A DNA stretch of 64,000 nt from Pictodentalium vernedei (Eukaryota; Mollusca; Scaphopoda; Dentaliida; Dentaliidae), in NCBI GenBank assembly GCA_031216915.1, contig CM062290.1:163472453-163536452 (forward strand), written 5' to 3'. The notes below the pieces were generated by a model. That model was not told the origin of the DNA. It was given only the letters and a program-made list of their open reading frames with translations, and did not search any database. Of this stretch, positions 31,600-42,644 are shown in pieces. How positions within the stretch are numbered: position 1 is the first letter of the stretch; each line of letters opens with the position of its first letter. Both the position numbers and the translations under genes were made by a program.

Positions 31600-34500
31600 C
31601 GCCAATAACTATATGGTTTCTAAACGCGGAAGTAGTTCCTTCGATGAAATTCAAAGCTCTTGAAGTTATTCTCCCGAAACAAATCAATAATAATAACGAT
31701 ACTTGGGTATTCTGCAGCTTGGCTGCGGTCCTCTATGGAGGAGGCCAACATCAATCCCATCCCCAAAGGGTAGTCTCTCCTTGCTTTTCCTCCTAACCTC
31801 ACAGCATTCAGATACAAACTGTTATATAATTTCCTCAACAGGTGCTTTCTCAATACCCAAACTATAATATTCCCTTATGTCACCCCTCATCAACTCGCTC
31901 ATATTTTCATACCTCTCTTCCATTACTTTCTCAAGGAGTCTTATTCTACTTGGTAAATATTTGGTGCATTCAAAAGTTAGATGTTCCAATGTCTCCATTA
32001 CTCCTCAGCTGAACATTTGGAACCATCTTTCCTCACCTTTCCCGATGTTCCCCTTCAAGTCCAGTGACTTTCATCTCACTTTGAACAACAATGACCCCTA
32101 AAAGCTCCATCCAAATGCTCCCCAAAATCTGGCGTACCTTTCTTGCATAGCCCATCCATTGAGATTTTGGCCCTTAACTCCAGCTTGCCAGTTTTTATTC
32201 CAATCTAAGAGCAACTTTCTCCTAATGATTTATTTATTTATTAAGGTTTAACAACACTTTAACAGCCAAGGTCATATCGTGTCGGTGACAGTTTTACGGC
32301 AGGAGGAAGCCGAAGAAAACCACAGAGCAACGACGAGCAGCTTCCAGCTCCCCAACATCGTAACTCCGCACTGTAGCTCAGGCAGGGTTAGATTGGTTGA
32401 AAACATGCGCCCCATCGACGTGCAGTACGCCTTAATACGCGGTGTCATCGTGCCCCATGTGGACAATCGGGGTTAAGTGCCTTGCCTAAGGACACTATGC
32501 GAAAGTCCGAATCGATCGCTCAGGCGGTCACCCATCCAAGGGCTAACCGGTCTCGACGTTGCTTAACTTCGGTGATCTGACGAGAACCGGTTACCGCAAC
32601 ACCATCGCGCTCCTTCTAATGACACTGATCTCCTGCTTCCGTCCCAATTCTAGATCTTCATTCTCAACGACATAATCCACATGTAGCTCCATAACCTGCA
32701 TTGTCCATCCTGGCTGGGGCTTGCAGCCCCGTGCATAGTTAAACGTCACTTTACCCAATCTGCTCTTTGGAAGGTTTACCTGATAATTCAAGTTGCATAA
32801 TTTCCACATGTCTACTCTATCTTTAACAGGCATCAATCCAAGTTCCCTTCTGGCCGTTTCCAGTGCGGCTGCATTACTTGGCCCGGTTATTCACCGACCC
32901 GCTTCATTTTGCACTACCATTTGTATTAAAGGAATTACATCTAATCCATAGGTTATACTAGGTAGCCCCACACTTCCCCAAATGTATTTCCCAACGAACA
33001 CCTTGTTTTTTTCTATTTCTTCCTAGAATTTTAAACTGGTTAAGTATTCTGTTTCGCGTTGCAAAAGGTTCATTGGTGTGGTTTCTGTTTTTGTCTCTGC
33101 CTGTTACACACAAGTTCACCCCTAAGTATTCATTTCCTCGTTTTCATCGCTGTTAGATGCTTAGCTTTCATCTACACTGATAGAAAACTTACCACCTCGT
33201 GAGATTCATCTTCCCTCTGGCCCACAGGTATTACCGTACTCTTGTTTTCGGTCAGTTCTAGTTGCCACTTATCCACGTACTTTGCTACAAATTTTAACAG
33301 TTTTTGTAGTCCTTCGTCGCTCTCCGCTTATAAAACCATGTCATCAGCAATGAGAAACACTGGGATTTTTGTCTCTCCAGCTTTGATCCCCTCTGTGCTT
33401 TCCACCCTAAACCTTTGATATACAATGCAAACAGAATCGGTGACTACATGAATCCTTGTTTGAGGCCTTTCTCCCAAGGGACCCTTTTTTAGTGATGTTT
33501 CTCAGGTTGTGTTCACTCTGGACGGACTTGACATCCTTGTACAGTGCCTTCATGATTCCGACAAAGTTACCTCCAAATCAGACTCCCTCCAGTTTCTGCT
33601 CAATCCTCCATACTCTGCTGTATGCTTTTCACATCTCATTGACTTTTGTTGTTTCTATCAGCTTAGAAAGAGTAAATAAGTGGTCAGTGACTCTTATTCT
33701 GGATTTCACCCAAGAAACCCCTTTCCTCGACAGTTTCCTCAAGCCTCCCACAGAGAATCTTGCAGAATAGCTTACCAATATTGTTAGTAACGGATATCCC
33801 TCTGTGGCTATCTTTAACTTTCCTATCTTCCTTTTTATGGAGAGAGGTTATCGTGTTTTTCTTTCACTCTTTTGGGACATCTTGCTTTTTGATTTTCATG
33901 TTAAATTATATCGTAAGATGCTCATATAGTTGATCTCCTCCTCTTTGTACACACTTATGACGGCGTTTCTTACTTCTCCTACCTCATTTTCCCTGCATAC
34001 CAAGTACGATAATTTTCCTTCACTTTCTATCTCACATTCCGGAAGAACCCCTTCCCCATCGTCTATCATTTACCCTTTCCCAATGTTCGGCCATTTCTGA
34101 TGCAATGTTGTTCCGGTTATCAGTGTTTCTGCCATTTCGCCATTCATCTTTATACTATGTGCGGTATTGTCTTTGTTAGTTTTATTTACCCATTTCCAAA
34201 ATACATTGGACCTTGACCCACCAGTTTTCCTAATTGTTTCAATGATGCTGCTATTCCGCTGTTTCCTGTTTTTGTCCTTGATTATATAAACTATTTTTCT
34301 TGTCTCTCCATATACTTCTTCGGCACTTTAGCGGCTGCATCATTCACCGTCGTTAGTTTTCTACTTCTTCTTAATGCAGAACAATTTTTCTTCCCCTCTT
34401 TTATTGATTTTACAGTAGATTATTTACTCTGAATCTTAATTCCTCTGTCGACTCTCATATTCCTCTGTCGACTCACATATTCTGCCTATGCTTACCCACC

Positions 34501-36115
34501 CAGCACCTGTAAGACCTCTCACTATTGAATCGGCCAACTCCTGAACGTTATTCCCAGTTAACATTTTCTAGCTTTGATTTTAAGTTCTCTTCTAATTTCT
34601 CCCAGTCTGCTTCTATTCCAAGGTTCCAGATTTCCTAAAAGATCCCCCTGTGTTTTGCTTTTCTGTTGGCCCCAACCTTAACTTTTATCAGGTTGTAATC
34701 GCTATCTAACTTAGAAATTCCTTCGTTATCTATTTTCATGCCTATAACTCTCCTCCATACCTCGGGGTTGGTGATCAGTTATTGTCTGTCTGTTATTTCT
34801 TTCCCAGGTCCAATTACCCTTACACTTTGCATTCCTATTCAATATCTATAGGCCCAGTTCATTTGTGAATGTGAACAATTTCCGCCAATTTATATTTATT
34901 TTATATCCACCCACTAAACCATCTTCTCCGTCTCAAATGTGTCCATCAGAGTCTCCCATCAGTATAATATGAAACTCTCTGTTCACCAGTTCTGTAACAT
35001 TAGATCCGTATGTGGCATAAACATCGTTGTTCCACTAAGGCTTGCATCTCCCGACTGCCAAGTAAACAACCCCCACAGCAACGCTTCTGTTTCTCATCTT
35101 AATTTTCGCCCATATTATTTCGCTTTCTGCTGGATTTGTTGAATATACTTTGGAAAAGTCTGTGATCACCACAGGTCCTAACTCCTCCTTGATGTACCAA
35201 CCCCGTCCTCCTCTGCTTTTCTGAAATTCTGATCGTCCAAACCTCTTGATCTGGTCAACCCGTTCATTCCTGCTAATCCATGCCCCATTTAGGCCTATCA
35301 AATCAAGCTTCGTTTCCTAACTAATGGTTTTTGTTTCACTTACTTTCCTACGGAGACAATGGGTGTTGGCGTATCCTATTTTGAAAATACAAGGCTTCTC
35401 TGGGGTGTTACTCATACCCCTTGGTATGAACCCTATTTTTTAATCTTCTTAATTTCCATTCTCCAAATAGCTTTTTTGACTCATCTTTTCCCACCCACCC
35501 TGCCTTATATCAAAAAATGTTCCACTATCTTAGCATATTCCTTCGTACACCTCCGTACATCTTGGGGCCCAGATGAAGACCATCCCTACAATACAAATCC
35601 CAATCCTGCCTGCCCCAAAAGGACCTCCAGTTACCACTAGGTCATTGCAATACTCCTGATATTTTTCACTGAGACCCATGATCCTTGAATTTCGTTCACC
35701 CCCGCCACTAATATCTTGAAGGGGCTCGGGCACCCCTGCATTCCTACTGCGTAATCAAACCCCTGTAGGTTTTCATCAGCCGAACTGACCTCCTTTCCCC
35801 GATATTGTTAGTACCCATGTACACCACCAGAACTCGATCTGGTTCTGAACCCCTAAAAATACCATCCACTCTGTTCCTAATCTGTTGCATCTCGACCCGG
35901 TGGAAACAAAGGTTAGTTCTGTTCAGACTATCCGGGCCACAGGCCACCCTATCTAGATCCCGTACGATACTACTTCCCGCTACCAACAGCTTTCGTTTAG
36001 ATGGTTTGCTGCCCATCCCTACCACTCCATTTCTATTGGGCTGACTTATGACCCCCACCACCCGATGAACCTCGTCCACATTATCGTGAACCACCTCGTC
36101 GCCATCGGAACTATC
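31600..36115 (-). mobile_element. Old LINE with SGNH-esterase-like ORF1
   Basis: Minus strand. About 36090-35530: an SGNH/GDSL hydrolase-like ORF with KLLVAGSSIVRDLDRV (block I serine) and VVYMGTNNIGERRS (block III Asn), then ERNSRIMGLSEKY. About 35300-35035: endonuclease-like sequence (GGRGWYIKEELGPVVI, AVGVVYLAVG). Near 33340: IADDMVL, the reverse-transcriptase catalytic box. Near 31970: the C-terminal TLEHLTFECTKYLPS block. Esterase-type first ORFs are known in CR1-group LINEs. Many stops and frame changes separate the blocks, so no part can be expressed. A 5S-headed SINE (32229-32613) is inserted between the reverse transcriptase and the C-terminal block. The plus-strand frames here are shadows. 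Confidence 0.7.
32229..32613 (-). mobile_element. 5S-rRNA-headed SINE, full length, inside the LINE
   Basis: On the minus strand the head is 5S-like (GCGGTAACCGGTTCTCGTCA, GATCACCGAAGTTAAGCAAC, CTTGGATGGGTGACC), followed by the CTTAACCCCGATTGTCCACA body, an eroded central domain and a tail ending AAACCTTAATAAATAAATAA. A 9-bp target duplication with one mismatch flanks it (TCCTAATGA at 32220-32228, TTCTAATGA at 32614-32622). Same family and structure as 12852-13256. Confidence 0.88.
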
Positions 36116-36779
36116 TGTAGTCCCTATGAGCCTATTTTCTCGCTACACCCGCCCTTTACCACATCACCTTCTACCCTCCTATAAGTTACCCTCAGCACCT
36201 CTACTCACTCTGACAACTACTGATCTGCATCCTCAGACCCACGCTCTAAACACCATTTAGTCTGCCTAGCTCTCTCCCCACCCATGCCTCTCTGGCCCCT
36301 TCTTTACTCTGCGGACCTTCACGTTGAGCACCTCCTCATCCTCAACATCAAAAGTCCTCTTCGTACTTCCTGGCCCTCTCTTCAAAGCGGCCAACCACTT
36401 TCCACCCCCCCCCCCACCCCCACCCTCAAATGCCACTTTTACTGGAATGACCCTCGACAGTCCTGCATTGTCTACCTTCGACTGAAATTACAAAAGAATG
36501 CACGTTTTTGAAACAAGATAGACATATAAGTAATTCTATTTTACTTTATGTTTGTGTTCTAGGCAGACTCAACTCGTTCTTCGCGTTATTTTACAAGGGA
36601 TGAATTACTCAAAAGCTGTCATAACTGAAAATATTTTACGTTTTGTCTTCATTAATTGTCTTCACTTTTGTTGAGAGTGTTGCACCTAAAATATCATCTT
36701 TGCAGTTGTGAAATAAAAAGTATGTAGTCCCAATCTGAGACTCTCTTCGATAGTCAAATCACTTTATGCCTGAACTTCC
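36116..36779. other. No gene; C-rich tract
   Basis: Upstream of the LINE ORF1; a C-rich run lies near 36400-36420. Part may be 5' sequence of the LINE, but no motif confirms it. Confidence 0.35.
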
Positions 36780-36845
36780 TCTCTTACCAGGAGTTATGTC
36801 ATACCTCTACTTCCTCTCTTACCAGGAGTTATGTCATACCTCTAC
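36780..36845 (+). repeat. Two-copy tandem duplication, unit about 34 bp
   Basis: The unit reading ACTTCCTCTCTTACCAGGAG then TTATGTCATACCTCT occurs twice in direct succession with no change. A recent local duplication. Confidence 0.9.
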
Positions 36846-39744
36846 TTTCTCTAAAATAGATGCGCGCTCCCTTTGCATTAACTTTGAAACAAAACACTCC
36901 AACAGAAATCTCGATTTTTTTGATGTCGTAATGCCAGCACAAGCTTTGCAGAAAAGAAAGTATGAAGAAGATAAAAATCAATAAGATGATGGGAAACTTG
37001 AGAATTTCTGCACATCAAATGTGACCCCAAAGCATCTAGTTAATTGATTTTGCGTAAACGGGATTATTTAAAGCTAGGTTTTGATTTTAGCATTTTCCTC
37101 CCAAACCGTGGAAAAAACATTTTTCTTTGAATCATTTCAAATAGTTTCTATCTGTATAAAAGCTGGGATTAATCGATCGACTGGCTATCGACAAATGTAT
37201 CTTAGACAAGATGAATTTCAGGCAATATGTTATTTGAGAGATGTTTCTTTGTTCGTGAAAAGAAATATTGACATGGCTCGCACAAGATATGGCGAAATGT
37301 TATTAGCACTGCCGCTCACTAGTGCATAACCGTTTGGTTTTTATTTTGTTTTGGCTGGGTCGATGCGTTAGGAGCTGGAGGGTTACTCTCATGATAATTA
37401 AATTCCGCTGCTGCCCGCTTACTGTGGCTTTTAGTTACTGACTGAATAACTATTGAGCTCACCGAAATAATGCTTACCGGGGACAAACGTTTGTGCATTG
37501 TATTGCAACTTAAGTATTTTTGGGGCTGTTTCGGCAAAGGGCAAAAATGAGTGTGGCATATGCTCCGCTCATATACAGTACTGCGATTACAAAAGCGGGT
37601 GAAAAATTTCGATCGATGGCGACCACCCAGTCGCCATCCGGTCAAAATCCTTTGTCCGCTTTTTTCGCAACACCACAGCAGAATTCGAAATGCGAGAACA
37701 TCGAATCGCCGGTGCTATTTGCTAGTTCTTCGTAATTCAATCTTGATTTGTTTTTTATTTAGAAACTCTTCAAACAGTGATGCGACAGTCTCGAAACCCA
37801 ATAACGATATGATCGAGACAGACTGTTGTTTTTTTGCCATAGTACTGTAGTTCATATTCTTCGAATTACGTGTCTGAACGAGTCATTCCTGTAAGTTTTC
37901 ATCCTATGTTTAATAACGAAAGTAGGTTCCTCAGATGTTGTACAATTTGAACCCAAAACGTCTGTGATAAAGGCTAGTGACAGAGGGCGAGGCTGCTCTA
38001 GCCTCCTTGCTCCAGTGCCAACTTTGTTCGAGGCTCTCGATTCCCGTCACAACTTATGGTAAAAAGGACAGTAACAGCGGAGTAGCGAGAAATATCGGCG
38101 GGATCAACTGAAGAATATAAATTATTCTAAAATGTTGTAGGCATCAACTCTGGTAAGATCTGTAATTTTATAGACGTCCCTGAACAAGTATTAACTGTAC
38201 AGCTAAGGGTTTCGAGACTTTAAAAGCCAGTGAATAATAGTGAGTAGGTATAAAAATCATTCCCTGCTATTTGGTTAACATATCGTCCACAAATCATTCG
38301 CGCGACTTGTGAATTTGGTAGAAACTCCCAAGTCACTGGCCCTTTAGCAACCGTAGTATGTCTCTCGTCTTAATTTAATAATATTACCCAGTTAACATGT
38401 TACGATGAACCGCTGAACCTAAAATTAATAAAATTACTCGACAACAGCGTAGATGAAATTTGGAAACGTATAATAACGCAAACGTCAAAATATAACAGAG
38501 AGAAGCAAATGAAAACGCCGCTTTCCACATCATCTTCTGGTTCTTGGACTGGGAAGGTAATGGTTGTGCTATATCGTTTCAGTATGTGTAAGACAACCAC
38601 AAAATATGACTTTCTATATTAATTTTCGCGAAAAAAGCGTATTTTATGGTACAGTTGGGTATTTTCAACTCCCAGTTGACATAGAGGGAGGTAATAATCT
38701 GAAGCGCATGTAGAGCCAGAATCCTCATTGAATGATATTGTCCCTTTCGTTCTTCATGCACCATGCCGGTCTCCATTGTGAACCGAACTAAGATAGTTTC
38801 CGAATACACTGTGATCGTGAACATATAGGACGGAAGAAGTGCGATATTCTGGACATCCAAAACCGTTGGGTTTGAGTTAGCTTGAGGGGATCAGATGTTA
38901 TTCTCAGAATAGTCTATTTATTCATTCATCACTATGATCCCAGAAATATTTCTAACAATCCAAATTACTTCTCGATCGCTAAACAGCACGACAGAACCAT
39001 CTGTGCTATGTATCCCCTTCGTGGAGGTGTGCGTTATTTGGGGTGGCCATCGATTTCGTAAGAACCTGGCCAATCGTGCTTGGGTTTCATATATATTTAT
39101 TTTGCCTTCTCCGACACATTGCAAGAAAACAATAGATGAGGGTTTGTTTATCCATGTTTGTGAAGACTTGTTTGTCACCGAGAAAAAACGCAAAAAAACA
39201 ACAACTTAAGACAAACCGGTTGAACAAGACTATCCGTGTGTTCATATGGGTGTGCGTATGTGAGGGTGATGGTTAAGATTAGGAAATGTCTTCCCAATTT
39301 TGTGGGGACTTGTTTGTCACACGTGACCATCTTTGTTGGAAGAGTTATCACTGAATTCGGTTCTCGAGGATCACATTCGTCTTTGACAATAACATCACTG
39401 TCACATTTTTACAGAAAATTGCTTTGCAACAGATTTTTTATAACCCCGCATCCCCCCCCCCCCCCACCAGGGCATTTAAGACGTTTTTGTTTTTTCATTG
39501 GAGTTTTTTTATTTTCCTTCATTCTAAAACTAACCGTTAGTTGTCAATGAAAGTCAAAGAAATTACGACTTTTCACCCTTTTGGAAATCCATCTATGCAA
39601 GCTCTCAAGCCACCTGTCAAATTGTACGCTGTTATGGCATGTGTGGTTATAGGAGCAGTGTAGCCCTTACATAGTCGATAGCCTGTGTTTAGTTTCACTC
39701 TTCTGGAATATTTTATACCAATAGAAACGTTTCTCAATCGAAAC
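36846..39744. other. No gene recognised
   Basis: About 2.9 kb. Frames at 37319-37645 (minus), 37551-37850 and 38934-39209 are the longest and have no recognisable domain. A C run lies near 39450. A phrase near 39690 (TTTCACTCTTCTGGAATATT) is related to the hairpins at 40250 and 61000. Confidence 0.35.
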
Positions 39745-39994
39745 TTAACCCTTTACCCAACGAATCGCCCGCATCCACCCGCATAATATGCAAATTCAGC
39801 AGTTGAAAAAAATATTATTTTTCAAAAAATTTCAACAAAACTATATCATGTGACCCCTCATTGGAACGAGCTAGTCGAGCTCGTTCCAACGAGGGGTCAC
39901 ATGGTATGGTTTTGTTGACATTGTTTGAAAAATTTTAAAAAATGATATTTAAAATAGTAAATTTTGGTATCGTCTGAGTTGGGTAAAGGGTTAA
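39745..39994. mobile_element. TTAA hairpin MITE, family A
   Basis: TTAA at 39745-39748 and 39991-39994; ends TTAACCCTTTACCCAACGAA and, inverted, TTAACCCTTTACCCAACTCA. The long palindrome has a few mismatches (for example CTATATCATGTGACC against GGTCACATGGTATGG). Confidence 0.9.
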
Positions 39995-40244
39995 ATTCAA
40001 CGAATATTTGATGAAATTTTAATCAACGGTTGTCTGCGCGCACACTCCACTGAAAGTGGATGAACAAGGATTTCATAACAGCGTCGAATTCCTCACAGAA
40101 TTACACTGGTGGCTATAGAACTTACCACCTTTCTTTACAAGTGATGAACACTCAAGCTTTCAAGCCACCAGTCTAATCCTCTGAGAGAAATTCGAAGCTA
40201 TTAGGGCCTGGAACCTGTCTAACCCTCAAATAAGTCAACGCCTA

Positions 40245-40330
40245 TGATTAGATTCATTCGTCTGGAATATTTCATTTGATCGGTTCGCTTTTCCGATCAA
40301 CCGATATATTCCGGGCGTTTGAATCTGAAC
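40245..40330. repeat. Hairpin related to 61000-61080
   Basis: GATTCATTCGTCTGGAATAT, TTGATCGGTTCGC and CCGATCAACCGATATATTCC form an imperfect hairpin with a short loop. The flanks and the CGTCTGGAATATTTCA motif are shared with the copy near 61005. Confidence 0.55.
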
Positions 40331-40787
40331 AATTCTGTGAATCAAAACCAGAAATGTTACTCAATCGAGACTTCATTTGGTCGCCCTTTTGATGACACCA
40401 TAACCAGAAATGAAGATTTACCAAAGCCGTAGTGTTATAATTATGCCAGACTGATTCATAAATTATAATATCTTGATGTTTTCAGGGTGTATATAATACT
40501 TATTGATTGGACTATCTATAACTGCTGCGGAAAGAATACCTGTATATCATTGTAAGCAATGACAAATTTCCAGAAAAAGTGGGTAAACAAACAAGCCATA
40601 AGAACGTCGAATTCTGAACAGAATTAAAATGGCGGCCCGAGAGCTTGGGTCTCGATATCCACCAAAAAATCCCTACACTAACAATTTATCAGTAACTGGC
40701 TAAAATGCAAGTGTTGACTCGAGCAAATCTCACCACCACTGTTGAAAACTCCGTTCCTGCATTCTGGAAGATAGTTATTTTCGTTGG

Positions 40788-40909
40788 GGAGCTGACAGTT
40801 GCTCGCGGTTGCTCGGTGGTTCTCTCCGGGTACGCAGGCTTCCTCCACCCGCGAGACTGTCGAGGTCATGATTAGCCATTGTGCAGAAATATGTGACCTT
40901 AAACACCAG

Positions 40910-40911
<2 letters not shown>
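40788..40911 (+). mobile_element. SINE, 5' truncated, tRNA-type tail
   Basis: It begins inside the body (GGGGAGCTGACAGTTGCTCG), carries the GGTGGTTCTCTCCGGGTACG domain and the CATGATTAGCCATTGTGCAG tail, and runs into a long AAAT tract. The head is missing. Confidence 0.8.

Positions 40912-40974
<63 letters not shown>
40912..40974. repeat. (AAAT)n microsatellite
   Basis: About 15 copies of AAAT, continuous with the SINE tail, so it most likely grew from that tail. Confidence 0.95.
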
Positions 40975-40976
<2 letters not shown>

Positions 40977-42583
40977 CAACCCCGTTACATAAAGCCCGCT
41001 TCCCCATCTTTCAATTTAAATTTGGTTGAAAGTGGTCAAGATTTTGAATTTCAGGAACTATATTTTAATACGTAATAACAATGCTAAAATGTGATAGTGC
41101 GGTGTTTACCGGAAATTGAATCTGTCTGATACGGAATCGGAACGGGGGGCTGATACAAACGTTTTTTTCCGAGTTTTGGGATGCAAATTAAGTTGATTGT
41201 TAGATAAATATGTTCATTTTAAGGTTTTAATTTGTTTATTTTGGAGTTCTTAAACTAATGAGATTGATTCGGGAATGCATTTTACTTTGTAGTATCACTT
41301 ATTTTTTGCAAGTAATTAAATTTTCTTCTTGAAAAAGTACAAAACTAAATGGAATGAGCTAAAACGTCCCCGCCTAGATTAAAAAAAAACCTTTGAGCTG
41401 ACATATCCTGGTCCATCACGTTCGGGTCGAAACATTCGGCATTCTTTTGTACTTTGGTCGATTTGCGATTTGATCTTCGTGACTATCAAATAAAAGAGCA
41501 CGAAAAGCCCTAAGTTTCATTGCGCAGAAAAATTCGATTTTGTTACAAAATGAATTTCGTGATCTTCACTTATGTGTCGAGGGATATGCATTTCAGACAT
41601 CTGATGTCAGTGAAATGACGTAATCAGACTCCGGTAAATAACAAATAACATTCAGATGAATCAGTTAATATACATCCTGTCAACATTCTTTGATAAGTCG
41701 TAATGCATTGCCCGACAGTAACAGTAACAGTAATGAGAAAGTTGATGTATAGGACGATGAAAGGTTTATCCAGTTCAAAACGAGAAGAATGTCATGTAAT
41801 ATCATCGAGTTCGTCTAGCCAACGTATTATACATTCTAGTCCCGTCCTGGTTTGTTATCCTTTTTGAACACATGAATGCGTTTCTCAGAGACTGCTGGTA
41901 AATAAAGCCACGGCCGATCAAATCGCGCTGTCTTGACAATAATGGCTCATATAAAGCCTATAGAAACTCAGTTTCGTATAGAAACACTTCTAGAATATTA
42001 ATTGCGGTATATGTTTGTAATTTTAAAGATATTAATCCCAGTACACCTTATTTGTCTTCCTACTTTATTCATGACGTCATATTGTTCAGTCCACATTTTC
42101 GTCATTTAAATCGCATTATGCCAACTCAAAAAACGAGATGCGCATAACAATGTTAGGTTTTTGGTGTTGTTAAATGTACTATGTTAACCCTGCTAACAAT
42201 AAAATTAGCCACCATAGGACATGGTACTACAGAAGCGCACAACTGCATTTCATTTTACGCTAAATTTTCACTTTCATTGTGCACCTTTTAGTTCTGTAAG
42301 GTGAAAAACTAAGTGAGTTTTTCTATACAAACGAATAGCAGTCTGAGAAGAAGAATGTATTAACAACGGACTAAAGGGTGGATTAAGATAGCCATTGTTA
42401 TAGCTGTAGACGCGAATATTAGGGGTGGGGGTCAAAAAGAATATGAAAACATTGATACGTCTCTCTCGTACGAGGTTAACGGTGAGGGTGCACATGCAAG
42501 TATTAACGTTCTTATCAAGATGTGTATCGTCACTTTTGTTGTAAGAAAAACATAACATGCGCTACACCTTTCTAATGCTACAC
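40975..42583. other. No gene recognised
   Basis: AT-rich sequence. A 94-codon minus-strand frame (42274-42558) has no recognisable domain. Confidence 0.35.
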
Positions 42584-42644
42584 TTGTCTTCGACCGAATG
42601 CTAACCCTGCTTGTGCGGAGTAAGTACGTTGGGAAGCCATACAT
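42584..42644 (+). mobile_element. SINE body fragment
   Basis: GAATGCTAACCCTGCTTGTG followed by CGGAGTAAGTACGTTGGG matches the body just before the central domain of the SINEs. Cut on both sides and directly next to the LINE 3' end. Confidence 0.5.

Noticed and set aside
33456-33770. 104-codon plus-strand frame as a gene
   Set aside because: It is antisense to the old LINE between its RT box and its upstream endonuclease-like region.
38930-39010. Similarity to 8380-8470 as a dispersed repeat
   Set aside because: A few short shared phrases only; the match does not extend and could be chance.
40678-41007. A membrane-like protein with LFIY repeats on the minus strand
   Set aside because: It is a translation of the AAAT microsatellite plus a SINE.
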